From Bacteroidota bacterium (lineage in GTDB: Bacteria; Bacteroidota; Bacteroidia; B-17B0; Aurantibacillaceae): a DNA stretch of 64,000 nucleotides. The DNA lies in assembly GCA_017303905.1 (NCBI GenBank), contig JAFLBH010000002.1, positions 434,001 to 498,000 on the forward strand, given 5' to 3'. The notes beneath the pieces are model-generated. The model ran no database searches. It saw only the letters and a program-made list of their open reading frames with translations, and was not told the DNA's origin. The position numbers and the translations under genes were made by a program. Numbering within the stretch: position 1 is the stretch's first letter; each line of letters opens with the position of its first letter. Positions 35,737 to 44,936 of this stretch are shown here, piece after piece.

Positions 35737-36531
35737 TTACACGGCTACGGCCGCTTTAATATGCGGATGCGGGTCGTAGTTCTCTAAAGTGAAGTCTTCA
35801 AATTTAAAATCGAATATTGATTTTACATCCGGATTTATTTTCATGGTTGGAAGCGGACGGCAATCACGACTTAACTGCAATTTAGCCTGTTCTATGTGAT
35901 TCGAATAAAGATGCGCGTCACCGAACGTATGTACAAACTCTCCTGCTTTCAATCCGCAAACCTGAGCCATCATCATGGTTAATAAAGCATAAGACGCAAT
36001 ATTAAAAGGCACGCCCAAAAATATATCGGCGCTGCGCTGATAGAGCTGACAAGATAATTTTCCGTTAGCAACATAAAACTGAAAAAATGCGTGGCATGGC
36101 GGCAATTTCATATTATCGATATCGGCCACATTCCAAGCACTCACAATTAAGCGACGAGAGTCAGGCGTATTTTTAATCATCTCCACTACTTTCGTAATCT
36201 GGTCAATGGTTTTCCCATCTTTAGTTGGCCAACTGCGCCATTGATGTCCGTAAACCGGTCCCAAATTTCCATTGGCATCCGCCCACTCGTCCCAAATACT
36301 TACACCATTATCTTTAAGATATTTGATATTGGTATCCCCTTGAAGGAACCATAATAACTCATGAATGATAGATTTAGTATGGAGTTTTTTAGTGGTTAAC
36401 AATGGGAAACCTTCCTCCAAGTTAAATCGCATCTGATAACCGAATACGCTTATCGTACCGGTACCTGTTCTGTCTTCTTTCTTTACCCCATGCTCTAAAA
36501 CATGGCGCATTAAATCGTGAAATTGTTTCAT
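35737..36531 (-). CDS. thyA: Thymidylate synthase
   Basis: A 264-residue enzyme converting dUMP to dTMP with methylenetetrahydrofolate. Motifs in order are [65 protein letters not shown], the active-site Cys in [44 protein letters not shown] and the terminal [10 protein letters not shown]. It matches the usual length. No dihydrofolate reductase is adjacent, although the pair is often found together. Confidence 0.98.
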   Translation of the reverse strand: MKQFHDLMRHVLEHGVKKEDRTGTGTISVFGYQMRFNLEEGFPLLTTKKLHTKSIIHELLWFLQGDTNIKYLKDNGVSIWDEWADANGNLGPVYGHQWRSWPTKDGKTIDQITKVVEMIKNTPDSRRLIVSAWNVADIDNMKLPPCHAFFQFYVANGKLSCQLYQRSADIFLGVPFNIASYALLTMMMAQVCGLKAGEFVHTFGDAHLYSNHIEQAKLQLSRDCRPLPTMKINPDVKSIFDFKFEDFTLENYDPHPHIKAAVAV

Positions 36532-36552
36532 AGTAATACTGGGTGAAAATAA

Positions 36553-36582
36553 AAAATCTCCGCCTTTATGAGACGGAGATTT
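36553..36582 (-). terminator. Terminator after the CHU_C protein gene
   Basis: On the minus strand, AAATCTCCGTC / GGCGGAGATTT arms (one mismatched pair) with a 7-base loop are followed by a T-rich run. It lies 21 bases beyond the stop at 36604. Confidence 0.8.
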
Positions 36583-36603
36583 ATGAATAATTTTAAACTT
36601 AGC

Positions 36604-39231
36604 TTACTTTATTAAAGTAACGTGACCTGTTTTTTCTTTACGAATGTTTCCGTTAGAAGTAATACACTTAATTCTATATACATAAACATCATCTTTTAAA
36701 GTAGATCCTTTAACGGTTCCATCCCATCCCTTACTAACATCCGTTGTTCTGAATATAGAATTTCCCCAACGGTCGAAGATTTGCATTTCATACGAATCGG
36801 GTTTGAAACCCATGCCTTTTGGCTGGAAGACATCATTGTGCCCGTCACCATTAGGAGTAAACGCATTTGGAACATATAAGGTAAAATCTTCAACAACGGT
36901 TACCATTTTGGTAATTGTATCGGTACATCCGTGAATATTCGTTTCTATTAAGGTTACCGGATACATTCCAACTAAATTAAATTCGTGTGTTGGATGCGCT
37001 AAACTGGAAGTATCATAAGTTAAATCATAAGTATCTCCAAAATCCCAATGATATTTGGTAATTGGTCCGTTTACATAATAACTGGTAAAGTTGACAATAT
37101 TTTCAATTAAACTTGGTTCTGATGGGTTCCAAGAGAAATCGGGTTGCGGACGAGGATAAACTGTAATTGGGAAAGGCGCTACACTCGTAGAGCGACAACC
37201 GTTAATATCTATAATAGTGGTGGTGATAGAATACGTTCCCGGATTCTTGAAACAGAAATTAATACTGTCTCCAACTGCATTTAAATTACCTCCAAAACTC
37301 CAGAACACATTCACTGCTTGTGGCGCCGCGAAACTTTGAAGATTTATACATAACGGTGCACATCCTTCAATAGTTGAGGCCGCAATGTTTGGAGCAGGAG
37401 CAGGATTTACATAAATAACAAAATTGGTTGTAACACTTTGAGTCGGACAAGCCACGTCATTCACAACAATGGTATAGTTGGTTGAAACAGCCGGTAAGGC
37501 AATGGCATTATTTCCTAATTGGGCGAAGATTGCGCTATTTGGTAACCACGAAATATTGTAAACTCCGGTACCGCCAATTGGCAATGTATATAAATCAACC
37601 GTATCACCTCTACAGATGGATACGTTATTAGGTACAATTGAAAAAGTAACAGGCGTTAAAACACTTACGATTAAACTATCCTGAGTTTTACAACCATTTA
37701 CATCAACAATTAAAGTATAAATACCGCTATGACTAGTATTAGCATTGTTGATCGTTAAATCCTGCGTATTGGAATTAAATCCATTTGGTCCGCTCCATGT
37801 ATAAGATGTTGCGCCTGCAGGTCCGTTTACTAATAATGTGGTATTATCACACACATTTGGAATTGGCGTTAAAGTAAAGTGAACTTTCGGTTTTACAGTC
37901 ACATCCACTGAATTACTTGAAGCGCAGGTTACACCATTTTGAACAAATGTTGCAGTTACGCTATAAATTCCTGTCATGGCCGGAACAGCATTACCAATTG
38001 CAATATTTGGAGAGCTTGAAGAAAACACATTCGGACCAGTCCAGCTATAAGTTGTAGCACCGGGAGCGCCTGCTGAAAACCCGAAATTATCGTCCTGACA
38101 AACAGATATAACTGACGGAGCAACAGTGACCTGAGGTACTGGAATTACAGTAACACTTGTAGTGTTTCCTGCGTAGCAAACCAAAGTCCCGGTAGTTGAA
38201 GCTAATTGCACCGAATAGATTCCACTTGCTTGCGGAGGTAAGTTGTTTAATACAGGGTTCTGCAAAGTTGAGTTGAATCCGTTTGGTCCGGACCAATTAT
38301 AAGTTACGGTACCTGTAGCACTAGCCGTTAAATTAACAGAGCCGTTTTCACAAACTGTAGAGTTTGAGTTAACGGCAACCGTAGGGGTGATAACCGTTAC
38401 GTTGGTAATTGTAGTTACTGTAACAACTGAATTTAAGGTGTTAGTTCCTTGAAGTGTTACTGTATATGTCGTGTTGGAAGTTGGTGATACTGTGAATGCT
38501 ATATTAGAGCCGGTTGATACTGCTCCTCCCGGTGTAATAGTTGCGCTTGCGTTGGTTAATGTAGTAGATCCTGTTAAAACAGCAGAAGACCCATTACAGA
38601 TTGTTTGAGGTGCGATCACGAAAGGGTTACATGAAATACCCGCAGTTCCGGTGTTTGAAAATGACACCGCGGTATTTACACCGCTATAATTAGATATTAA
38701 AATTAAAAACTGTTGACCTGCTGTTACATTTAATGACGGCTGATAGTTACCGACTACACCACCCGGAGGAACAGGTCCCATTCCGGTACCACCACTGCTT
38801 GAAGCATTCCAGTTACAGGAAACAGGAGGTAAAGTATTATTAAAAATGTTTGTACAGCTTGCTGGTGTATATGGCCACATAGCCCAATCATAAAAACCAA
38901 CTTGGGGATTCGCACTTCCTGCAGCTCCAAAAGAAAAACCTAAAGTTCCGTTACTGGAAATGGTTAACAACAACCATTGAGGGCCCGGGCCTTGAGAAAA
39001 TAAACATCCACTATTGGCAGGGGCTGCAGGATTGTTACCATTCCCTATTTGCGGATTGGTTGATGGATTACTAACGTTTAGTCCCATTGTTAAACCGCTA
39101 CCCGCACTACTCGTAAATTGAAAATTCGGATTGGTACATACAGGTTGAGCGGCGTTACACGCGGCAACGTTCTGGGCAAAGCTGTTAACGGTGAATAATA
39201 AAGCAGATATGGCTAATAAAATCTTTTTCAT
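36604..39231 (-). CDS. Large secreted Ig/PKD-repeat protein with CHU_C (type B T9SS) C-terminus
   Basis: 875 residues. The signal peptide (MKKILLAISALLFTVNSFA) is followed by an N-terminal domain with QWLLLTISSNGTLGFSF and VGFYDWAMWPY that is common in CHU_C proteins. Then repeated Ig-like modules (YNWSGPNGFNSTLQNPV, YTWSGPNGFNSNTQDL) and a PKD module with KYHWDFGDTYDL. The C-terminus is the type B gliding-motility domain (VPNAFTPNGDGHNDVFQPKG, DRWGNSIFRT, GWDGTVKGS, VYVYRIKC). It should be secreted by T9SS and probably interacts with a PorP/SprF protein. Its ATG overlaps the upstream stop by one base (TAATG), so the two genes are translationally coupled. Confidence 0.92.
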   Translation of the reverse strand: MKKILLAISALLFTVNSFAQNVAACNAAQPVCTNPNFQFTSSAGSGLTMGLNVSNPSTNPQIGNGNNPAAPANSGCLFSQGPGPQWLLLTISSNGTLGFSFGAAGSANPQVGFYDWAMWPYTPASCTNIFNNTLPPVSCNWNASSSGGTGMGPVPPGGVVGNYQPSLNVTAGQQFLILISNYSGVNTAVSFSNTGTAGISCNPFVIAPQTICNGSSAVLTGSTTLTNASATITPGGAVSTGSNIAFTVSPTSNTTYTVTLQGTNTLNSVVTVTTITNVTVITPTVAVNSNSTVCENGSVNLTASATGTVTYNWSGPNGFNSTLQNPVLNNLPPQASGIYSVQLASTTGTLVCYAGNTTSVTVIPVPQVTVAPSVISVCQDDNFGFSAGAPGATTYSWTGPNVFSSSSPNIAIGNAVPAMTGIYSVTATFVQNGVTCASSNSVDVTVKPKVHFTLTPIPNVCDNTTLLVNGPAGATSYTWSGPNGFNSNTQDLTINNANTSHSGIYTLIVDVNGCKTQDSLIVSVLTPVTFSIVPNNVSICRGDTVDLYTLPIGGTGVYNISWLPNSAIFAQLGNNAIALPAVSTNYTIVVNDVACPTQSVTTNFVIYVNPAPAPNIAASTIEGCAPLCINLQSFAAPQAVNVFWSFGGNLNAVGDSINFCFKNPGTYSITTTIIDINGCRSTSVAPFPITVYPRPQPDFSWNPSEPSLIENIVNFTSYYVNGPITKYHWDFGDTYDLTYDTSSLAHPTHEFNLVGMYPVTLIETNIHGCTDTITKMVTVVEDFTLYVPNAFTPNGDGHNDVFQPKGMGFKPDSYEMQIFDRWGNSIFRTTDVSKGWDGTVKGSTLKDDVYVYRIKCITSNGNIRKEKTGHVTLIK

Positions 39232-39713
39232 TATCTCGTAATTAACTTTTGAATACTATTAAATACAGCTCCGGGAGCTAAGTTCTCATAAATAAGATTT
39301 CCTTTACAATCAAATACCACATTATAACCGGCCGGCTTACCTTTCAAATGATTTACAATTTCTGTATTATCAGCCGATACTTTAATTAATTTTTTAATGC
39401 CATCTTTTTGTAAAGTAATGTCAGCATTGACATTGTCGTTCTCGAAATTGATATCCATAACAATAATGCCGTGTCCGCCACCTTTTAATTTTGCGTATTC
39501 AAAGGTTTTATAAACCTCTTCAAACTCTGCATTTAATTTGCGGCTGTTGTCATTATTAACCGACCATACATTGATTGCTATCAAACGATCGTTTGTGCTC
39601 TCTTTAGTTTGATTAGAAATAAAGGTGGATAATTTGCTGTATAAATCACTTTGGGCTTGTAAACCAAAAGTGGCCAACATTATAAATGAAGTAATAAATA
39701 GCTTCTTAATCAT
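39231..39713 (-). CDS. Exported thioredoxin-fold-like protein without redox cysteines
   Basis: 160 residues. The signal peptide is MIKKLFITSFIMLATFGLQA. The mature part has the strand-helix order of a thioredoxin-like fold: IAINVWSVNNDNSRKLNAEF sits where a CxxC would be, then HGIIVMDINFENDN and NVVFDCKGNLIYENLAPGAV near the C-terminus. The CxxC motif is absent; the only cysteine is in FDCKGN. It is therefore not a redox enzyme of the usual type. It is first in a two-gene unit with the CHU_C protein (overlap of one base). It may aid folding or surface attachment of that partner; family identity is uncertain. Confidence 0.75.
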   Translation of the reverse strand: MIKKLFITSFIMLATFGLQAQSDLYSKLSTFISNQTKESTNDRLIAINVWSVNNDNSRKLNAEFEEVYKTFEYAKLKGGGHGIIVMDINFENDNVNADITLQKDGIKKLIKVSADNTEIVNHLKGKPAGYNVVFDCKGNLIYENLAPGAVFNSIQKLITR

Positions 39714-39808
39714 AAGTCAAAGTTACCGATAAGGGAACGTAATAACCTTGTTTTTTAATAATTTATAAAGGTAATTCACTCAGTTTCTTGGAATCTTAAC
39801 ATTAATTA

Positions 39809-40930
39809 TCAGCTTATTAGCGCAGAAACCAGACTTTTAACCTCATCTATGGTGTTGTATTTACTGAAGCTAAAGCGATAGGAGTTTTTAATTTCTTCGT
39901 CATTTAATCCCATCGCTTTTAATACATGTGATAGCTCGCCCGAGCCTGAAGTACAAGCCGAACCACTTGAAAAAGCATAACTCTTTAAAAGCTCTTTTAT
40001 ATTAACACTTTCCGGAAAAGTAATATTACTGGTATTATATAATCTGGTACGTGTACTTCCGTTTATTCTCAATCCCGGAATTTCAAGAAGTTGATGTTCA
40101 AGATAAGCCCTGAGTTTTGATACTTGTGTGTTTGTTTCCCAAATCTCACCCTTTGCAATTTGCGAACACAAGCCTAAGCCTAATATTCCCGGAACATTTA
40201 ATGTACCCGCTCTTCTTCCCGATTCTTGTCCGCCACCGTATATGAAAGGCAAGCAGTTCACTCGTGGATTCTTCCGTTTTAAATAAATTGCGCCAACTCC
40301 TTTTGGTCCGTGCATTTTATGCGCGCTCAAACACAAAACATCCACAGGGGTTTCGCTCACATCCAGCATCATTTTCCCTGCATATTGCGTGGTATCGCTG
40401 AAAAACAAAATTTTATGTTCACGTGCCAACTGACCAATTTCCTCAATGGGCTGAATAACTCCTGTTTCATTATTCGCGGCCATAATACAAATAAGTATGG
40501 TATCCTGACGAACGCTCCTTTGTAATTCTTCCGGCGAGACAAGACCTTCCTTATCTACATTCAAAAATGTTATCTCAGCGCCTTCATACTCCTCTAAAAA
40601 CCGACATGTATCTAAAACTGCTTTGTGTTCAGACTTAACAGTAATGATATGTTTACCTTTTGATTTATAAGTTCTGTAAATACCACATAAGGCCATATTA
40701 ATGGCTTCAGTAGCTCCGCTTGTGAATACAATTTCATTGGGTTCCGCGCCGATTAGGTCTGCCACTTGTTCGCGGGCTTTATCTACAGCTGCCTCTGCTT
40801 CCCAACCGTAAGCATGTAATTTACTGGAAGCATTCCCGTATTTCTGCGAAAAAAAAGGCAATATAGCTTCTACCACCCTATCATCTACTTTTGTAGTAGC
40901 GTTATTATCGAAATAAATTAAATCACTCAT
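39809..40930 (-). CDS. Cysteine desulfurase (NifS/IscS family)
   Basis: A 373-residue PLP enzyme that takes sulfur from cysteine for Fe-S clusters or tRNA thiolation. The start YFDNNATTKVDDRV is diagnostic. Other marks are EIVFTSGATEAINMAL, VKSEHKAVLD with the PLP-stacking His, the Asp in FSDTTQYAGK, the PLP Lys in CLSAHKMHGPKGVG, and the catalytic Cys in FSSGSACTSGS. In Suf-type operons SufS differs in sequence; this is nearer to the NifS/IscS branch. There is no isc, nif or suf gene beside it, so its acceptor is not indicated. It diverges from the EamA transporter gene with 26 bases between starts. Confidence 0.95.
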   Translation of the reverse strand: MSDLIYFDNNATTKVDDRVVEAILPFFSQKYGNASSKLHAYGWEAEAAVDKAREQVADLIGAEPNEIVFTSGATEAINMALCGIYRTYKSKGKHIITVKSEHKAVLDTCRFLEEYEGAEITFLNVDKEGLVSPEELQRSVRQDTILICIMAANNETGVIQPIEEIGQLAREHKILFFSDTTQYAGKMMLDVSETPVDVLCLSAHKMHGPKGVGAIYLKRKNPRVNCLPFIYGGGQESGRRAGTLNVPGILGLGLCSQIAKGEIWETNTQVSKLRAYLEHQLLEIPGLRINGSTRTRLYNTSNITFPESVNIKELLKSYAFSSGSACTSGSGELSHVLKAMGLNDEEIKNSYRFSFSKYNTIDEVKSLVSALIS

Positions 40931-40940
40931 GCCTAATTAG

Positions 40941-40948
40941 TACATTTG
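40941..40948 (+). promoter_or_regulatory. -7 element TACATTTG
   Basis: TACATTTG fits TAnnTTTG and is 8 bases before the ATG of the EamA gene, implying a very short leader. No exact TTG is 19-20 bases upstream (TTA instead). Confidence 0.35.
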
Positions 40949-40956
40949 CCGTTTCA

Positions 40957-41850
40957 ATGTTTAAAGGTATAAATAAACACCATTTGCTGTTACACTTCAT
41001 TGTGTTTATTTGGGGATTCTCTCCTATCCTCGGCCGCTTTATAACTTGCTCCACCATGCAATTGGTATGGTTTAGAATATTAATTACCCTAGTTTTAATT
41101 ACCGGTTATATTATAGTAAGTAAGCAAAATATTCGGGTGAGTCCGATGAACTTAATCAAACTCGGATTAATCGGAATTATTATAGCCATACATTGGCTAT
41201 GCTTTTATGGCGCTATAAAGGTATCCAATGTTTCGGTGACCATGGCTGCTTTTTCAACAGGAACGCTCTTCACTGCCTTAACAGAACCTTTGATCTTAAA
41301 ACGTAAGATTATTTGGTATGAATTATTGATTGGACTTATCATCATTGGTGCAATTCTCATGATATTTTCAGTGGAAAATTTATATTGGCAAGGAATTATC
41401 TTAGGTGTATTGGCCGCCTTAACATCCTCTATATTCTCCGTATTTAATGCCATTATGATTAAGGATGTGAGTTCAACCATGATATCATATGTGGAATTAT
41501 GGTTTGGATTAATTGGTTTGAGTATTTATTTAGCATTCACAGGAAGCTTTGATGCTTCGTTCTTTCAACTGGATTCACAGTCGATTATTGGTTTGCTTTT
41601 ATTAGCCGGAATTTGCACAGCTTTCCCATTCATTGCCAGTGTGAATCTGATGAAGCATTTAAGTCCTTACACCATTACTTTAACCGTAAACCTCGAAACT
41701 GTTTACGGAATTATATTAGCTATTTTCATTTATCAGGAAAACAAACAATTATCCATTACCTTTTATATTGGTGTGATAATTATTTTACTCGCCATATTCT
41801 TTAACGCCTGGTTAAAAGGACGCGTTAACAAAAATGCCATTGCCTCCTAA
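40957..41850 (+). CDS. EamA/DMT-superfamily transporter
   Basis: A 297-residue inner-membrane protein with ten hydrophobic helices in two EamA repeats of five. The N-terminal repeat starts HLLLHFIVFIWGFSPILGRF, and the end of the first repeat is GIILGVLAALTSSIFSVFNA. The second carries CTAFPFIASVNLMKHLSPYT and LTVNLETVYGIILAIFIYQE, typical of metabolite exporters of the drug/metabolite transporter superfamily. The substrate cannot be told. Its stop lies one base from the convergent nuclease gene's stop. Confidence 0.9.
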   Translation: MFKGINKHHLLLHFIVFIWGFSPILGRFITCSTMQLVWFRILITLVLITGYIIVSKQNIRVSPMNLIKLGLIGIIIAIHWLCFYGAIKVSNVSVTMAAFSTGTLFTALTEPLILKRKIIWYELLIGLIIIGAILMIFSVENLYWQGIILGVLAALTSSIFSVFNAIMIKDVSSTMISYVELWFGLIGLSIYLAFTGSFDASFFQLDSQSIIGLLLLAGICTAFPFIASVNLMKHLSPYTITLTVNLETVYGIILAIFIYQENKQLSITFYIGVIIILLAIFFNAWLKGRVNKNAIAS

Positions 41851-41851
41851 A

Positions 41852-44695
41852 TTAGCGATTGCAGATGGAGCGATAGGCGCAATACTCGCAGATATCTTCA
41901 TCATCCGTGGCAACAAATTCGCCACCTTCAGTTAAGATACCTTGTATATAATCACTTAAATGATTTTCAAAATCGCTTAAAAGTTCGCCCGTAAACACTA
42001 AAGGTTGCTTTTTAAAAGTAATGTAACGCGGTTCTTTTTCGAAAACTTTAAAAGGTATTATACAGGGGCGGATTGATTCGGGTGCAGACAAATTATTTTT
42101 CCAGGCCATCCATGCGTAAATAAATAATTGAAGCATCTTATCAAACTTTTTATTGGAGAAAAGTGTGGCGCAATCCACAAACTCAAATTTATCACCGTCT
42201 TTAACCGAACTTTTATAATCAATGATTCTAAAATTACCTTCAAAATCATCGATACGGTCAGCTTTCCCTTTAATAAAAGCATTCGTTTCTTTTCCGTTCA
42301 CGACAATTTTAACGTGCGCTTCCATTTCCTTTTCAAGAGCCACAATGGTAAAAGAATCTGTTTCGGAATTATTGATTTGATCAATGTCAAAATCAAGCAA
42401 TTTCTCTACATACACCTTTAACACATTTTGTTGCAGTAGATTTTTTCCCATAAATGCTTCCGATTCCGAAAAATAATTTAAGAACGCAGATTCAACCGCT
42501 CCGGATACGCCGGGTTTAAGTGACTTAATGAGTGATGTGGTTATTTTATTATTGATATAGGGCGTGTATAATTTCTCAAGGACCTCATGTAATATAGAAC
42601 CAAATGTGTTCGCTTCTGCCGACTCTTCCAACTCCACCGGTTCCACCAATCCAACACCATAACGGAAATAAAATTTAAGCGCGCAATCTTTATAAGTTAT
42701 CAATGAAGAGGGTGATAAACCTTTGTATTCCTCATTACTAAGGGCCTTGTTTAAAATTCTGTCTAAAGCCGCTGTGTTTTTTGGTATCCGAACTTGATAT
42801 TCTTCCTTATTAAAATCTAAATTACTTTGTGCCACATACTCATTCATTTTAATGGCAGGATTGTAGTTGTTTAATTCGAATTGCAGCTGACTTACAAATC
42901 GGCTTTTTTCGCCTTTACCAAATGTATCTGTTTCGGTATCGTAGGTGATGAAACATTTCTCAGCTCTTTGTAGTAAGCGGTAAAAGTGATAAGCATAGAT
43001 GGCATCTTTATCGCCATATAACGGAAGGTTGAAATATCTTTTAAGATCGTTAGGAATAAATGAATTGATGGATTTTCCGGAAGGCAGCACACCTTCATTC
43101 ACTGATACAAAAATTACATTCTTAAAATCGAGTGTTCGTGTTTCCAGAACACCCATAATTTGTAGTCCTTTTAACGGTTCTCCTAAAAATGCTGCAGATG
43201 CTGTGCCAACGATTTGACTGAATAGAATCCGAAACGATTTTAAAGAATCAAGGTAAGAATACTTGTTGATGAAGTCATTGACACGATTAAAATTTCGAAT
43301 TAATACCTCAAGGTATTCCAATTCCAAACTTTTATATGAATTAATCTCAGAATTTAAATAATGTGCTTTAACCTCCGACAATAAATTACTTATGACATGG
43401 GCCGCTTCCTTCGCGCTTTTCCAGGGAGTAAATAAAAGTTTTATACTGTTATAATCATCGGCAAACAATTCTTTCAAAAGCTTATCCGAAATAAAAGCGT
43501 AATTTTTATCTAAAACGCGATGTATAATTTCATTTGTGTTTTTCAAAGACTTAATAAGGGAAAACTCAGCAAAAAAGTTATGGCGCAGCAGACTTAAAAA
43601 ATCCTTATAATATATTGTCGGATTACTTCTGTTTTGATTCTCAAAAGCGACATGCAACTTGAGTAAATTATCAATAAAACTAAATGGAGAAGTGTATTTT
43701 ACCGGATACTCCATGGTAATGTTGACATGCTCAATACTATTCGGTAATAATTTCAGAACCGGCCATAACATTTTTTCATTAGCCAAAACTACCGCAATTG
43801 TATCCGGACTCTCTCCTTGTTGAATCAGATCATCAATAACTTTACTAACGGTTTGCGCCTGTCCTATTTGTTTAGGAACCGCGATGATATCAATTTGCTT
43901 TTCTTCCTTAAAATAACTGTGAATGAAATTAAAATTCTTTTCGCCAAAAACTTTCTGATTACGACGAAGGAATAATCCCGCCTCCTGCACCGTACTGTCC
44001 AAATAATATGTATCGGCATCCCATAACATTTCTGCTTTTCCGGCTTCGCATAGTTTGGAAAAAATAAAAGTTTCTGCACTATTTAAAGCGTTAAAACCAC
44101 AAAAAATAAATTTATGATATCGATTGGTAAAATTGGTTTTCTCGAGATTTTTAGCAGCTTGTCTGTAAGCTAATCCCTGATAAGCTTTGCCCTGCTCAAG
44201 TAATTTGGAAGTAAACTGTGAATAGATGCTACCGAGTTTACCCATGAACTTGATGTAATTTTTCTGAAAATCGGTCAATTCCTCGTGTGATAAACTCCAA
44301 TTTTCAATTTCCTTAATGTCGCGCAGATTACTGTAGAGGGAAACACCATCTGCCAGATAGCGGTCAATTTCATTAAAATCCTGTAAGATTAAATTTCCCC
44401 ACTTGGCAAACGATTCGAAACTTTCGGGATTTTCATTGTAAACCTCTATATACGTTTCATACAAACTGCAAATGAGTTCTACCTCCTCCAAATTTTGCAA
44501 ACCGGAAAGTTCACGTATCAAATCTTCGGCCGAAATGATGGAGGGCAGCCAAATAGTTTGGTTGTATGTTTTAGCCAGATAATTTTTTAAAAAGAGAGCG
44601 CCACGCTTATTGGGAAGGACAATACAAAGCTGATCGATTTTTTTATCGTAATTTTGATGAATATACTGAGCAACCTGATTTAAAAAAGCGAGCAT
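41852..44695 (-). CDS. AddB-like PD-(D/E)XK nuclease/inactivated helicase
   Basis: 947 residues. The N-terminal half resembles AddB-type helicase remnants (CIVLPNKRGALFLKNYLAKT, then NETW-less SIISAEDLIREL) with a UvrD-like middle (PLKGLQIMGVLETRTLDFKN, VSVNEGVLPSGKSINSFIPN). The C-terminal quarter is a RecB-type nuclease: a first Cys in YKDCALKFYFRYG (about 670), GSILHEVLEKLY, GKADRIDDFEGN with the catalytic Asp, and IIDYKSS with the catalytic Lys (about 830). A C-x2-C-x5-C cluster (ICEYCAYRSICNR) ends it, matching the 4Fe-4S staple of AddB. No Walker A is obvious at the N-terminus. It probably works with an AddA-like helicase not in this window, in double-strand-break resection. Confidence 0.85.
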   Translation of the reverse strand: MLAFLNQVAQYIHQNYDKKIDQLCIVLPNKRGALFLKNYLAKTYNQTIWLPSIISAEDLIRELSGLQNLEEVELICSLYETYIEVYNENPESFESFAKWGNLILQDFNEIDRYLADGVSLYSNLRDIKEIENWSLSHEELTDFQKNYIKFMGKLGSIYSQFTSKLLEQGKAYQGLAYRQAAKNLEKTNFTNRYHKFIFCGFNALNSAETFIFSKLCEAGKAEMLWDADTYYLDSTVQEAGLFLRRNQKVFGEKNFNFIHSYFKEEKQIDIIAVPKQIGQAQTVSKVIDDLIQQGESPDTIAVVLANEKMLWPVLKLLPNSIEHVNITMEYPVKYTSPFSFIDNLLKLHVAFENQNRSNPTIYYKDFLSLLRHNFFAEFSLIKSLKNTNEIIHRVLDKNYAFISDKLLKELFADDYNSIKLLFTPWKSAKEAAHVISNLLSEVKAHYLNSEINSYKSLELEYLEVLIRNFNRVNDFINKYSYLDSLKSFRILFSQIVGTASAAFLGEPLKGLQIMGVLETRTLDFKNVIFVSVNEGVLPSGKSINSFIPNDLKRYFNLPLYGDKDAIYAYHFYRLLQRAEKCFITYDTETDTFGKGEKSRFVSQLQFELNNYNPAIKMNEYVAQSNLDFNKEEYQVRIPKNTAALDRILNKALSNEEYKGLSPSSLITYKDCALKFYFRYGVGLVEPVELEESAEANTFGSILHEVLEKLYTPYINNKITTSLIKSLKPGVSGAVESAFLNYFSESEAFMGKNLLQQNVLKVYVEKLLDFDIDQINNSETDSFTIVALEKEMEAHVKIVVNGKETNAFIKGKADRIDDFEGNFRIIDYKSSVKDGDKFEFVDCATLFSNKKFDKMLQLFIYAWMAWKNNLSAPESIRPCIIPFKVFEKEPRYITFKKQPLVFTGELLSDFENHLSDYIQGILTEGGEFVATDDEDICEYCAYRSICNR

Positions 44696-44696
44696 A

Positions 44697-44936
44697 ATGG
44701 CCTTTGAAGATATAAATTTTCCTGTTTACCGTAAGTATAAGAATGGTAAAAGTTATTTTAAAATTATAGCACGAAATGAATTCGAAGAAATTCAGGTAAT
44801 CGGAAGTAAAAAAATAAAAAATCTCATCAAAGCTATTCAGCTTCCTGAAATGAACCATGTGTTTGACTTGGTTTATAATAAAGATTTAGCTTTAGAAATT
44901 ACCAAAGAAGAATACGAAGAAACTTACAACGCCTAA
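44697..44936 (+). CDS. Small conserved-looking protein of unknown function
   Basis: A 79-residue cytoplasmic protein, MAFEDINFPVYRKYKNGKSY then FKIIARNEFEEIQVIG, with basic and aromatic residues early and an acidic C-terminus (ITKEEYEETYNA). The frame is well formed and has no overlap with another coding frame except 4 bases at its end. Its ATG is separated from the start of the AddB-like gene on the other strand by a single base (CATAATG), so its promoter must lie inside that gene. I recognise no family. Head-to-head packing suggests it could be ancient and conserved in this lineage. Confidence 0.7.
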   Translation: MAFEDINFPVYRKYKNGKSYFKIIARNEFEEIQVIGSKKIKNLIKAIQLPEMNHVFDLVYNKDLALEITKEEYEETYNA

